Of a DNA stretch of 64,000 bases, positions 1 through 8,361 are shown in pieces. The stretch is from Deltaproteobacteria bacterium (GTDB lineage: Bacteria; Myxococcota_A; UBA9160; SMWR01). Numbering within the stretch: position 1 is the first letter of the stretch; the number at the start of each line of letters is the position of its first letter. The DNA lies in NCBI GenBank assembly GCA_002729515.1, contig PBYF01000010.1:1-64000 (forward strand), written 5' to 3'. The translations under genes were made by a program, and so were the position numbers. The notes under the pieces are model-generated. The model did not search any database and had not been told where the DNA came from. It worked only from the letters and a program-made list of their open reading frames with translations.

Positions 1-196
1 CATCCGTGCACCGCGAATCAGCCTCAGGCGGGCGAGAAGCATCCGTGCACCGCGAATCAGCCTCAGGCGGGCGAGAAACATCCATGCACTGCGGAATCAG
101 CCTCAGGCGGGCGAGAAACATCCATGCACTGCGGAATCAGCCTCAGGCGGGCGAGAAACATCCATGCACTGCGAATCAGCCCGGCGGAGACGAAAG
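1..196. repeat. Tandem repeat array, 39-40 bp unit, about five copies
   Basis: Units begin at 1, 40, 79, 119 and 159, each starting CATCC(G/A)TGCA and containing GAATCAGCCTCAGGCGGGCG. Units 1 and 2 are 39 bp and differ only at the last base; units 3 and 4 are 40 bp and identical to each other; unit 5 decays after about 24 bases. The mixed 39/40 period cannot hold a reading frame, so the array is non-coding. Each unit contains a small GCC-TCA-GGC hairpin. The first unit starts at the window edge, so the array probably continues upstream. It ends about 58 bp before the phosphatidyltransferase start at 254. Confidence 0.9.
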
Positions 197-253
197 CACG
201 CGTGTGATACAGTCCGCCGCCCTCTCAGTGACCTCGGATCAGGACTTTCCTCC

Positions 254-1420
254 ATGCCGACGCCGCCGGAACCCGCGGCACCTGCCGCGTGGATCGTCAC
301 ACCCGCCGGGACCCCCACGTTCGAGGTCTGGGGCCTGCGTCCCGTCGAACGCCTGCAGCGCTCGCTCGAGCGGGCCGGCTGCATCGCTGCGCGGGTGCTG
401 GGCGACGCAGATGCTCCGCAGACTCCCGCCACCGGCAGCGTCGTGGTGGCGCGCTCCGACTGGATCTACGACGAGCGCCTGGTCGAGGCACTCGTCGGTG
501 CCGAGGACGACGTGCTGCTGGTCGCGCCGGAAGACCGAGTGCCGGTCGCAGCACGTGTCTCGGCCGAGCGCGCCGCGTCGACGCTGGCCGCATTGCGCAC
601 GGGGCGGGGCGACCTCGACCTGCCCACTCGGGTGCCGGTGGAACTCGCTCCGTCCTACACAGCAAAGCTCCGGAAGACCGAGCCGCCCTATCTAGTGGCG
701 GCCCGCCCAGAGACGCTGCATGAGATCGAGGCACTCACGTTCGCCGCGTCCTATAAGGGCGCCACCGACCTGGTGACCAAGTGGGTCTTGCCGCGCCCGG
801 CACGCGCCGTGACGCGCCGGCTCGCCGCTTCCCACGTACACCCCAACACGGTGACCCTGGCAAGCTGGGTCCTGGCCATCGCGGCCTTCGCGCTCTTCTG
901 GTCGGGGAGCTTCGGCCCCGGACTCATCGCCGCGTGGGGAATGACCTTCCTCGATACTGTCGATGGAAAGCTGGCGCGCGTGACACTGACCTCGAGCCGG
1001 CTCGGTGACTTTCTAGACCACGGGCTCGACCTGGTGCACCCGCCCTTCTGGTGGTGGGCCTGGGGCGCCGGCATCGGATGGGCCTGGCACCCGGAGACGC
1101 TAGTCGTCGTGGCCGGATACTTCGTCGGACGCTTGATCGAGGGCGTATTCCTCGCGACATTCGGCTTCGAGACCCACAGTTGGCGTCCCATCGACACGCT
1201 CTTCCGCACGATCACGGCGCGGCGCAACCCGAACCTCATCCTCTTCAGCGTCGGGACAGCCGCCGGGCGCCCGGACCTCGGCATGACGCTCGTGGCGCTC
1301 TGGACCGCCGCATCCCTGGCCTTCCACACGCTGCGCCTGCTTCAGGCCTTTGCGGCACGGCTGCGGGGAGAGAACGTGACGCCGTGGAACCGAGACCTCG
1401 CCGGCAAAGCGGCCGGCTGA
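254..1420 (+). CDS. CDP-alcohol phosphatidyltransferase with N-terminal extension
   Basis: 388-residue membrane enzyme expected to transfer a phosphatidyl (or similar) group from a CDP-activated lipid to an alcohol. The full family signature D-x2-D-G-x2-A-R-x8-G-x3-D-x3-D lies at about residues 234-259 (DTVDGKLAR followed by GDFLDHGLD), and hydrophobic segments surround it. About 180 residues precede the catalytic part, with no membrane segments and a stretch that looks like a degenerate nucleotidyltransferase or Rossmann-type domain. I chose ATG 254 (MPTPPEP) because the frame upstream runs into the repeat array; AGGA lies about 9 bases before it. It heads a lipid module with the next two genes. 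The product headgroup cannot be read from sequence. Confidence 0.88.
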   Translation: MPTPPEPAAPAAWIVTPAGTPTFEVWGLRPVERLQRSLERAGCIAARVLGDADAPQTPATGSVVVARSDWIYDERLVEALVGAEDDVLLVAPEDRVPVAARVSAERAASTLAALRTGRGDLDLPTRVPVELAPSYTAKLRKTEPPYLVAARPETLHEIEALTFAASYKGATDLVTKWVLPRPARAVTRRLAASHVHPNTVTLASWVLAIAAFALFWSGSFGPGLIAAWGMTFLDTVDGKLARVTLTSSRLGDFLDHGLDLVHPPFWWWAWGAGIGWAWHPETLVVVAGYFVGRLIEGVFLATFGFETHSWRPIDTLFRTITARRNPNLILFSVGTAAGRPDLGMTLVALWTAASLAFHTLRLLQAFAARLRGENVTPWNRDLAGKAAG

Positions 1421-1666
1421 AGGTCCGGCGTCCGTTCGGGAAACGAATCACCACCGATCACCCGCGGGGTACGGAGTTGCTTGCCGTTTGCACCCCAAGT
1501 GGTGTACTTCTCTGCGCGTCACCGGAAAAGGAACCGGCCGGCCCCCACATGAGGTGAAGTAGACGCCACATCGGACCGATCCTAGAGCCGGTCCGAAACC
1601 CCCTTTGGGAGAGATCCCTCACTCCCCGGCGTCCCTAACCACTGATCCTCCCGGTAGGAGTCGAAT

Positions 1667-2623
1667 GTGCAGATCGGCCTGATCAACAATCTCCGTGCGG
1701 GACGCAGCGATCGCCTGGTGTCGAGGATGCTGGGTGTGCTGCGCGACTACCCGGAGGTGCACCACGTCGAGACGAATCGGGCGGGGGCGCTGCCCTACGC
1801 CATCACCGACCTGGCTCGCCGCGGCATCGACCTGCTCCTGGTCAACGGTGGGGACGGCACGCTCCAGCACACCCTGACCGAGATCCTCCGCAACGAGAGC
1901 TTCGACCGCATCCCGCTCGTCGCCCCGCTCCGCGGCGGCCGCACCAACATGACCGCCAAGGACCTGGGGGCCACGCGCAATCCCTTGCACGGGATGCGCG
2001 CGGTGGTGGATGCGGCGCGCAGCGGCCGGCTACACGAGCGCTTCGTGCACCGTCCCGTCATGCGCGTGTCCTTCGACCGGGGCCAACGCTCGGAGTACGG
2101 GATGTTCTTCGGCATCGGCATGATTCCGCGGGCCATCTCGCTGGTCCACGAGGTCTTCCCGCCGGGACGCACCCAGGGCTCCCTGGGCGCGGGCCTCGTC
2201 ACCATGGCGTTGGTGGCCAAGACGGCTCTGCGTCCGCGGGCGGGCATCCTGGTGCCGGACAAGGTCGACGTACAACTCGACGGCGAGGCGCTCGATCGCG
2301 CCGAATTTCGCCTCGGCATCTCGACGACGCTGCAAAAGCTCTTTTGGGGCCTCGATCCGTTCTGGGGCCAGGAGCGCGGCGACCTGCGCATGACGTTCAT
2401 CGCCAGCGACGGCCAGCGCTTCGCTGCAGCTGCACCCGGCGTCCTGTGGGGTCGCCCGCCGGCTTTCACCACGCCCGAGAACGGCTACGTGAGCCGCAAC
2501 GTAGACCGCGCACAGCTGCGACTGTCCTGCGGCTTCACCATCGATGGCGAGATCTACGGACCGCGAACCGACGAGGTGGTAACACTCACCACCGACCGGC
2601 GCGTGACCTTCGTCCGCGCCTGA
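1667..2623 (+). CDS. Diacylglycerol-kinase-family lipid kinase
   Basis: 318-residue protein of the DAGK catalytic family (YegS/DgkB type), which phosphorylates a lipid hydroxyl with ATP. The nucleotide-binding NGGDGT motif is at about residues 59-64, and a second conserved block reads GGRTNMTAKDLG. There are no membrane segments, as is usual for this soluble kinase type. The GTG start at 1667 is supported by GGTAGGAG about 7 bases upstream; the ATG two bases earlier is in another frame. It follows the phosphatidyltransferase by about 245 bp and precedes the Tam41-like gene by 7 bp, so it would supply phosphatidate to that enzyme. The lipid substrate (diacylglycerol, ceramide or other) is inferred only. 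Confidence 0.85.
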   Translation: MQIGLINNLRAGRSDRLVSRMLGVLRDYPEVHHVETNRAGALPYAITDLARRGIDLLLVNGGDGTLQHTLTEILRNESFDRIPLVAPLRGGRTNMTAKDLGATRNPLHGMRAVVDAARSGRLHERFVHRPVMRVSFDRGQRSEYGMFFGIGMIPRAISLVHEVFPPGRTQGSLGAGLVTMALVAKTALRPRAGILVPDKVDVQLDGEALDRAEFRLGISTTLQKLFWGLDPFWGQERGDLRMTFIASDGQRFAAAAPGVLWGRPPAFTTPENGYVSRNVDRAQLRLSCGFTIDGEIYGPRTDEVVTLTTDRRVTFVRA

Positions 2624-2630
2624 TCTCACC

Positions 2631-3587
2631 GTGAGCGCCGGAGACGAAGCGCTGGTCCGCCTGGCGCGAGAGGAACTGGCGCGCCCGGCACCCGACGCGG
2701 CACGCCGTGTCGCTGCGGCGATCTGCACGCGCACTGGCAACGCCACGTTGGGAGTCGTGTTCTACGGCTCGTGCCTGCGCAGAGACAGCGCCGAAGGCGT
2801 CTTGGACTTCTACGTCATCGTCGATGATTACGCCGGTGCGCTCGGCCCCGGCTGGCTCGCGCGCGTGAGTGATTGGCTCCCACCGAGCGTCTTCTACATC
2901 GAGTGTCCGGCCTCTGACGGGAGTGTCCTGCGCGCGAAGTACGCCCTGCTGACGCTCGAGGACTTCGCCCGGGGAGCCGTGTCGGGCGGGTTCCGCAGCG
3001 GGATCTGGGCGCGCTTCTGTCAACCCGCGCTCGCCCCCTGGGTGCGCGACGAGGCAGCGCTCGAATCGATCGCCGGCGTCTGCGCGCAATCGGTGCGAAC
3101 GGCGGTCGAGACCGTGACGCCGCTGCTCGAGGGTCCATCGGATGCGGAGGAGTTCTGGCAGACCGTCTTCGCCGAAACCTACAGGCGCGAACTGCGCTCC
3201 GAGAGCGTCTCGACGATCCGCTCACTCCACGCCGCGGCGCCAGAACGCTACGAGCGGGCACTCCGCGCTGGCCTCGCCGCGTGCGAGCAGGAGCGCCTGT
3301 TCGCAGTCGAGTGGAGCGGCCCTCGCTTCGCCCTCGAATGGCCCGCGGGCCGGCGCGAGAAGCTGCACCGCAGATTCCGGCGCCGGATCGCATGGGCGAA
3401 GTGCGCCTACGTGGCGCAGTTGCTCAAGACTGCCTTCACGTTCGGCGACTGGCTGCCGTACGCCTTGTGGAAGGTCGAACGACACACGGGAGCCGAGATC
3501 CCGTACACCGAACGCCAGCGCCGCCACCCGCTCATCTTCGGCTGGCCACTGCTCTTCCGCGTCCTGCACAATCGCGAGTTGCGTTAG
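2631..3587 (+). CDS. Tam41-like nucleotidyltransferase (candidate CDP-diacylglycerol synthase)
   Basis: 318-residue soluble protein. Residues 44-66 show a nucleotidyltransferase core, FYGSCLRR followed by VLDFYVIVDD, matching the YGS...(M)LDF.(F/I).VDD arrangement of mitochondrial Tam41, which makes CDP-diacylglycerol from phosphatidate and CTP. Further on, KYALLTLEDF and ARFCQPA resemble the Tam41 KYGV-S...D and GRLQKPV regions as I remember them. GTG start, 7 bp after the lipid kinase stop, so co-transcribed. Between a lipid kinase and a CDP-alcohol transferase this activity would complete a pathway. It could instead be another nucleotidyltransferase-fold enzyme; the assignment rests on motif recognition. 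Confidence 0.62.
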   Translation: MSAGDEALVRLAREELARPAPDAARRVAAAICTRTGNATLGVVFYGSCLRRDSAEGVLDFYVIVDDYAGALGPGWLARVSDWLPPSVFYIECPASDGSVLRAKYALLTLEDFARGAVSGGFRSGIWARFCQPALAPWVRDEAALESIAGVCAQSVRTAVETVTPLLEGPSDAEEFWQTVFAETYRRELRSESVSTIRSLHAAAPERYERALRAGLAACEQERLFAVEWSGPRFALEWPAGRREKLHRRFRRRIAWAKCAYVAQLLKTAFTFGDWLPYALWKVERHTGAEIPYTERQRRHPLIFGWPLLFRVLHNRELR

Positions 3588-3602
3588 CCCGCCGGGCGAT
3601 GG

Positions 3603-3630
3603 CCAGACATCGTCCCCACACGGTGTCTGG
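3603..3630. terminator. Hairpin between convergent genes
   Basis: CCAGACA at 3603-3609 pairs with TGTCTGG at 3624-3630; after one mismatch, a further CG pairs with CG inside. It lies between the plus-strand Tam41-like gene ending at 3587 and the minus-strand MarR gene ending at 3676, where a bidirectional terminator is expected. There is no T-tract. A second weaker stem, GGGTCT with AGACCC, follows at about 3645-3670. Confidence 0.4.
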
Positions 3631-3675
3631 GCGCTCGTCGGGTCGGGTCTCGTCAGGAGACTCCAGACCCGGGGA

Positions 3676-4122
3676 CTAGGCGGCCGACTGCGCCAGGACG
3701 CTGCTCATGTAACGCGTGATGCCGGTGACATCGGCTCGCTGCGTCCGGCCCGCAAGGCCCATCATGCGCTCGGCGAGCACTGCCTCGGCGCGGGCCACAG
3801 CGGCGATGCCCGCGTCCGTGGCGCGAAGCTCGATGCCCCGGCGATCCGTCGGCACCGGCACGCGTTGGAGCAAGCCCGCCGTTTCGAGCCCGTCGACCAG
3901 GGACGTCAGCGTGGGGCGACTGACCGCGAGCCGGGTAGCCAGCGCGCTGGCTCGGCTCGGACTTCCCGCCACTTCGGCGAGCAGACGGTACTGGGGCAGG
4001 CTGATGCCGGTCGCCTGGCACGCCTGCTCGGCGATGCGGGCCAACTTCGCCAGCAGGCGAATTCCAAGCCGCATGTCCTCGTCGATCTCATTGGTGGGCA
4101 GTAGCACGTTGGGGGCGCTCAT
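3676..4122 (-). CDS. MarR-family transcriptional regulator
   Basis: 148 residues, normal length for the family. The winged helix-turn-helix is visible at about residues 55-105 (SRASALATRLAVSRPTLTSL, then GLLQRVPVPTDRRGIELRAT as the wing) with dimerisation helices on both sides. The ATG start at 4122 has AGGAG about 11 bases upstream. A 24-bp inverted repeat 31-54 bp upstream of the start overlaps the likely -10 box, so autorepression is likely. It lies downstream of the DUF192 gene on the same strand, with no divergent partner at the operator. Its ligand is unknown; MarR proteins usually sense aromatic or other small molecules. Confidence 0.92.
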   Translation of the reverse strand: MSAPNVLLPTNEIDEDMRLGIRLLAKLARIAEQACQATGISLPQYRLLAEVAGSPSRASALATRLAVSRPTLTSLVDGLETAGLLQRVPVPTDRRGIELRATDAGIAAVARAEAVLAERMMGLAGRTQRADVTGITRYMSSVLAQSAA

Positions 4123-4152
4123 TTCGTTCGGTCTCCTGAATATGGGACTTAC

Positions 4153-4176
4153 ATTCTACCTGCACGCAGGTAGAAT
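4153..4176. promoter_or_regulatory. Near-perfect palindromic MarR operator over the promoter
   Basis: ATTCTACCTGC (4153-4163) and GCAGGTAGAAT (4166-4176) are exact inverted repeats with a 2-bp AC centre. Read on the minus strand, the downstream arm ends in TAGAAT, a good -10 box placed for a transcript starting just before the MarR start codon at 4122. A repressor bound here would block RNA polymerase. Confidence 0.8.
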
Positions 4177-4226
4177 TCCACCCCCCCTGTACCCAGCAGC
4201 CTGGAAACAACCGGGAACCGGCATGC

Positions 4227-4745
4227 TCAGCGGGCCTGGCCTACGAGTACGTCATCCCCCAGGGGGACATGATCTCCGATGCCGAGACCCAGCTGAGCCA
4301 GGCGCCCGCCGGCCACCTCGATGGCAAAGCGCACGGGCGCGGAGCTCGTGTAGACGGTGAGGCGCCGCTCGTAGTCGCCCCGGCTCTCCCCGGGCCGCCG
4401 CCGCGGCTCTATCGGCATCTGGTGGACAGTGACCACCCTTCCCGTGTCGTCCAGGAACGCGACGTCGATCGGAACCTTGCAATCGCGCATCACCATGCTG
4501 CGCTGGCCAACACTCGGGTACACGAAGAGCATGCCCGCGTTTTGCCCGATCCGCGTGCGGCCGGAAAGCCCACGCGACCGCGTGCCCTGATCCGTGGCCA
4601 ACTCGAGCGCGAAGATCTCGCCGCCCAGCGTCACCCGCACGACCGGAAGGGACGGCGTGCCCGAGTCGTCGGCAAACGTTCCCAAATTGGCAGACACCAC
4701 CAGCGCAGCGGCCACCAAGGCGAACGGGACACCGCGGCGAGGCAT
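4227..4745 (-). CDS. Secreted DUF192 family protein
   Basis: 172 residues. An N-terminal hydrophobic segment (FALVAAALVVSANLGTFA) looks like a signal peptide. The mature part carries the DUF192 pattern: TRSRGLSGR, GMLFVYP, then MRDCKVPIDVAFLDDTGRVV. The family is a small beta-rich fold of unknown function, usually exported. The ATG at 4745 is preceded in frame by GTG at 4748; either could start and neither has a clear Shine-Dalgarno. It is divergent from the SDR gene at 4772 with only 26 bp between, so the two promoters must overlap. The MarR gene follows on the same strand about 100 bp later but has its own promoter. Confidence 0.85.
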   Translation of the reverse strand: MPRRGVPFALVAAALVVSANLGTFADDSGTPSLPVVRVTLGGEIFALELATDQGTRSRGLSGRTRIGQNAGMLFVYPSVGQRSMVMRDCKVPIDVAFLDDTGRVVTVHQMPIEPRRRPGESRGDYERRLTVYTSSAPVRFAIEVAGGRLAQLGLGIGDHVPLGDDVLVGQAR

Positions 4746-4752
4746 CACGAGG

Positions 4753-4761
4753 TGTTAGCAT
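4753..4761 (+). promoter_or_regulatory. Extended -10 box just upstream of an SD-less start
   Basis: TGTTAGCAT fits an extended -10 (TGN followed by TANNAT). It ends 10 bases before the SDR ATG at 4772, leaving a leader of only a few nucleotides. No convincing -35 is seen. Confidence 0.45.
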
Positions 4762-4771
4762 CGCAGCCCGC

Positions 4772-5575
4772 ATGAAGCCCTCGGTCCTGATCACGGGTGC
4801 ATCCAGCGGCATCGGAGCCGCTGCAGCGCGCCTGCTCGCGGACCGCGGTTTTCGCGTCTTCGGAACCAGCCGCAGGCCCAAAGACACGGCAGCCCAGGCC
4901 CCGCATGTCGAGTGGATCACCATGGACGTGTGCGACGACACATCCGTCGAGCACGGCGTCCGTTCCGCCCAGTCGGGTGCGGGCCATCTCGACGGGCTCG
5001 TCTGCAATGCGGGTTACGGGATCTTCGGCAGCGTTGAGGAGGTGCCCCTCGAGCAGGCGCGCGCCCAATTCGAAACCAATTTCTTCGGCGTGCTCCGCAC
5101 ACTGCGTGCGGCGCTCCCCGCCATGCGCGAGTCGCGCCGCGGCCGCATCGTATTGGTGGGTTCCCTGGCCGGCCGCGCGCCGATCCCGTTCCAGGCGCAC
5201 TACTCGGCGAGCAAGGCGGCCGTCGAAGCACTCGCCCTGGCGCTGCGCAACGAACTCCACGCTTTCCGGATCGGGGTCTCGCTGGTCGAGCCGGGCGACA
5301 TCCACACAGAATTCAACTCGGCGATGGAATGGGGCGACCCGGGAGCGTCCGCCTATGCCGCTCAGGCGCTCCGCACCGAGCGGATCATCCGCGAATCCCT
5401 GCCCCGGGCCCCAGAACCCGAGGAAGTCGCCCACGCCATCCACCGCGCGCTCACGGCCCGGCGCCCCCGGGTTCGGTACGCCGTCGGTGCCGAATCGACG
5501 TTGGTCCCGCTGGCGCGACGTCTGCTCCCGGACTGGCTCTCACTCAAGCTCATCCGAAACCACTTCGGCCTCTGA
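4772..5575 (+). CDS. Short-chain dehydrogenase/reductase
   Basis: 267-residue classical SDR using NAD(P)H on an alcohol or carbonyl. The N-terminal TGASSGIG nucleotide motif (about residues 8-15), CNAGYG, the catalytic Ser in VLVGSLAG, and the Y-x3-K pair in [11 protein letters not shown] are all present. The residue after the glycine motif region (TSRR) suggests NADP preference. Length and motifs resemble the 17-beta-hydroxysteroid or retinol dehydrogenase-like group that acts on lipophilic substrates; the substrate cannot be assigned. The ATG start lacks a Shine-Dalgarno and follows a -10 box closely. A thiolase gene follows 125 bp downstream. Confidence 0.9.
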   Translation: MKPSVLITGASSGIGAAAARLLADRGFRVFGTSRRPKDTAAQAPHVEWITMDVCDDTSVEHGVRSAQSGAGHLDGLVCNAGYGIFGSVEEVPLEQARAQFETNFFGVLRTLRAALPAMRESRRGRIVLVGSLAGRAPIPFQAHYSASKAAVEALALALRNELHAFRIGVSLVEPGDIHTEFNSAMEWGDPGASAYAAQALRTERIIRESLPRAPEPEEVAHAIHRALTARRPRVRYAVGAESTLVPLARRLLPDWLSLKLIRNHFGL

Positions 5576-5700
5576 ACCCCACCCCTCGGGGAACGTCCAG
5601 ATACCCCGTCCGCTACCCTGCGCGGTTCTCGACTCAACTCCCCACTCGAAGCACGCTCGGGACCCGCTGGGCCCGAAGCGACGGAAAGGATCGCAGTCCA

Positions 5701-6897
5701 ATGGGCAACAAGGTCTACGTGGTCGGCGTCGGCATGACCAAGTTCGAAAAGCCGGGCTCGAAGGAATGGGACTACCCGGACATGGCCGAGCAGGCCGGAA
5801 CCCGCGCCCTCGAGGACGCCGGCATCGCCTACGACCTCGTGGAGCAGGCCGCCGTCGGCTACTGCTACGGCGACTCCACCTGCGGCCAGCGCGCCGTCTA
5901 CACCCTCGGGCTCACCGGAATTCCGATCTACAACGTGAACAACAACTGCGCGACCGGCTCGACTGCGCTCTTCATGGGCAAGCAATTCGTCGAGGCGGGC
6001 ATCGCGGACTGCGTGTTGGCACTCGGTTTCGAGAAGATGGAGAAGGGTTCGCTCGGCACGCATTTCACCGACCGCACCAACCCGATGGACAAACACGCCA
6101 AGGCGATGATCGAAAAGCGCGGCTTCGAAAAGGCACCGCCGGCCCCGCAGTTCTTCGGAAACGCGGGCCGCGAGCACATGGAAAAATACGGAACCAAGCC
6201 GGAGCACTTCGCCAAGATCGGCTGGAAGAACCACAAGCACTCGGTGAACAACCCGTACTCCCAGTTCCAGGACGAGTACTCGCTCGAAGACATCCAGAAC
6301 GCCCCGACCGTGTACGAGCCGCTCACCAAGCTCCAGTGCTGCCCCACCTCGGACGGTGCCGGCGCGGCGGTCCTGGCCAGCGAGGCGTTCGTCCGTCAGC
6401 ACGGACTCCAGGCCAAGGCGGTGGAGATCGCCGGCATGACGATGGCCACCGACACGCTCAGTTCGTTCGACGACAAGAGCGACATGAAACTCGTCGGATA
6501 CGACATGACTCGCGACGCGGCGCGCAAGGTCTACGAGCAGAGCGGCAAGGGGCCCGAGGACGTCGACGTGGTCGAGCTGCACGACTGCTTCTCGGCCAAC
6601 GAGCTCATCACCTACGAAGCGCTGGGTCTCTGCCCCGAGGGCAAGGCCGGCGACTTCATCGATTCGGGCGCCCAGACCTACGGCGGCCAGGTCGTGGTCA
6701 ACCCCTCGGGCGGGCTCATCTCGAAAGGCCACCCACTCGGCGCAACCGGCCTCGCCCAATGCGCGGAGCTCAACTGGCAGATCCGCGGCGAGGCAGATGC
6801 GCGCCAGGTGGACGGCGTGAAGATCGCCCTCCAGCACAACCTGGGCCTCGGCGGCGCCGCCGTCGTCGCGCTCTACCGCAAGGGCGAACTCAGTTAA
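5701..6897 (+). CDS. SCP-x-type thiolase (lipid-transfer thiolase)
   Basis: 398 residues. Thiolase-fold protein of the SCP-x/thiolase-like group that cleaves or forms 3-ketoacyl-CoA, often on branched or steroid side-chain substrates. Visible motifs are the nucleophile Cys83 in [17 protein letters not shown], and [12 protein letters not shown] near the C-terminus. ATG 5701 (MGNKVYVVG) is chosen because it matches the family N-terminus; longer in-frame starts run into the preceding intergenic region. It follows the SDR on the same strand and is followed by a hairpin at its stop codon. It probably acts in beta-oxidation of an unusual acyl chain with the transporter genes downstream. Confidence 0.9.
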   Translation: MGNKVYVVGVGMTKFEKPGSKEWDYPDMAEQAGTRALEDAGIAYDLVEQAAVGYCYGDSTCGQRAVYTLGLTGIPIYNVNNNCATGSTALFMGKQFVEAGIADCVLALGFEKMEKGSLGTHFTDRTNPMDKHAKAMIEKRGFEKAPPAPQFFGNAGREHMEKYGTKPEHFAKIGWKNHKHSVNNPYSQFQDEYSLEDIQNAPTVYEPLTKLQCCPTSDGAGAAVLASEAFVRQHGLQAKAVEIAGMTMATDTLSSFDDKSDMKLVGYDMTRDAARKVYEQSGKGPEDVDVVELHDCFSANELITYEALGLCPEGKAGDFIDSGAQTYGGQVVVNPSGGLISKGHPLGATGLAQCAELNWQIRGEADARQVDGVKIALQHNLGLGGAAVVALYRKGELS

Positions 6898-6912
6898 CCG
6901 GGGATTCCGGTT
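6896..6912 (+). terminator. Hairpin overlapping the thiolase stop codon
   Basis: AACCGG at 6896-6901 and CCGGTT at 6907-6912 form a 6-bp stem with a 5-base loop. The stem begins in the TAA stop codon. There is no long T-run, so it may be only a weak terminator or processing signal. Confidence 0.35.
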
Positions 6913-6972
6913 GCTTGGCGCGCGGCGGACTGCAATTCTAGCGCCGCCGCGCATCCCGCAGCCGGGACTTCC

Positions 6973-8361
6973 TTGAGCCAATCCACTTCTCAAAACGCGT
7001 CCCCCGAGGCGGCCGTCCCGGGCGAAGACCCGCGGCTGACTCCCGTTCGCATGACGGGCTACGCGGCGGGCGACGTCACCGTGAACACGGTGCTCGTCTC
7101 GCTCAACATGGTCTGGGTGACGTACTTCCTGACGCAGGTGGCGGGCCTGCGTCCAGAACTCGCCGGGCTGGTTCAGCTGATCGGGAGAGCCGTCGACGCG
7201 TTCACGGACCCGGCGATGGGCCGCCTCTCGGACCTGTGCCGCTGGAAGTGGGGGCGGCGGCGGCCGTTCTTCGTGTTGGGGGCGCTTCCCCTGGGAATCT
7301 CGTTCGCGCTGCTCTGGATGATCCCGACCGATTCCCAGCTGGGAATGTTCGCGTACTACACGGGTCTCTATGTGTTGCTCAGCGTGTCGCTGACGATGCT
7401 TTCCGTTCCGTACCTGGCGCTGCTGCCCGAAATGGCGCTCGGCTACGACGCCCGCACCCGGCTCAACATGTTTCGGAATGTGGGATCGATCGTCGGGATC
7501 GCCGTGGCCATCGCGATCCGCCAGGTGGCGAGGGGCTTCGGAGGCGGCCCGGAGGGGTACGTGACCGCCGGTCTCCTGTACGGGCTGCTGATCGCCCTGC
7601 CGTGGCTCATCGTCTATGCAACATCCTGGGAGCGGCCGGATTTCCAGTCGCGCGGCAGCACGATGAGCCTGGCCGATGGGGTGCGCCTGCTCCTTCGGCA
7701 CCAGAACTTCCGCAAGCTCACCGGTCTCTTCATCTGCAGCCGGATCAGCATGGATCTCGTCGGTGCCATGCTGATCCTCTACTTCACCTTCGTGATGGGG
7801 CGCAGCAGCGACTTCGAGTGGGCGATGGGGCTCTTCCTCGGAGCCGTACTGCTCTCGCTGCCAATCTGGGGGCGCATCGCGACGCGCTTCGACAAGTCGA
7901 CGCTCTTCGTGGCCGGTGCGATCTGGTGGATGGTCTCGTTCCTTCCGTTTCTCTTCGCGGAGGCCACCTGGCCACGCTGGCTGATATTCGTCTTCCCACC
8001 GCTGGCAGGCGTCGGCTTCGCAGTGGTCGACCTGATGGCGTGGTCGATGCTCGGAGACGTGGTCGACGAGGACGACCTCATCACCGGCGAGCGGCGTGAG
8101 GGCATCTACAGCGGCGCCTTCATGTTCGTGAGAAAGCTCGCTGGGAGCCTCGCCGTCTTCGTCGCCTTCTGGATCCTGGCCGCCGTCGGCTACCACAAGG
8201 ATCTGGAGCAGAGCCAGGCCGTGACCGACGCGATCCGGGAGATCACGGCCCTGGGTCCGGCTCTCTTCCTCGCGCTCTCGATCTGGATCGCACGGGGCTA
8301 TCTCCTGACACGCACGCGGCATGCGGAGATCCGGAGCGAGTTGGAAAGGCGCGCCCTTTGA
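6973..8361 (+). CDS. MFS transporter of the GPH (MelB-like) cation symporter family
   Basis: 462 residues with about 12 hydrophobic segments. After the second helix region the sequence has DAFTDPAMGRLSD followed by WKWGRRRPFF, the hallmark of glycoside-pentoside-hexuronide symporters; similar proteins are also found near lipid and steroid genes with unknown substrates. The start is TTG at 6973 with only a weak upstream GGGA; the next in-frame Met is at residue 27. The gene overlaps the next MFS gene by 4 bases, so both are translated from one message. Substrate is not predictable, but thiolase and acyl-CoA genes nearby favour an organic acid or terpenoid over a sugar. Confidence 0.85.
   Translation: MSQSTSQNASPEAAVPGEDPRLTPVRMTGYAAGDVTVNTVLVSLNMVWVTYFLTQVAGLRPELAGLVQLIGRAVDAFTDPAMGRLSDLCRWKWGRRRPFFVLGALPLGISFALLWMIPTDSQLGMFAYYTGLYVLLSVSLTMLSVPYLALLPEMALGYDARTRLNMFRNVGSIVGIAVAIAIRQVARGFGGGPEGYVTAGLLYGLLIALPWLIVYATSWERPDFQSRGSTMSLADGVRLLLRHQNFRKLTGLFICSRISMDLVGAMLILYFTFVMGRSSDFEWAMGLFLGAVLLSLPIWGRIATRFDKSTLFVAGAIWWMVSFLPFLFAEATWPRWLIFVFPPLAGVGFAVVDLMAWSMLGDVVDEDDLITGERREGIYSGAFMFVRKLAGSLAVFVAFWILAAVGYHKDLEQSQAVTDAIREITALGPALFLALSIWIARGYLLTRTRHAEIRSELERRAL

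Noticed and set aside
1-196. CRISPR array
   Set aside because: The units are adjacent without unique spacers, so this is a direct tandem repeat, not alternating repeats and spacers.
1421-1664. Small ORFs between the phosphatidyltransferase and lipid kinase
   Set aside because: About 245 bp with no start preceded by a Shine-Dalgarno, no domain and no clear hairpin; treated as spacer.
5362-8322. 986-codon minus-strand open frame over the thiolase and MFS genes
   Set aside because: It runs antisense to the SCP-x thiolase and the GPH transporter, whose motifs are convincing on the plus strand. Its translation is rich in charged residues and has no domain, as expected for an antisense frame in GC-rich coding DNA.
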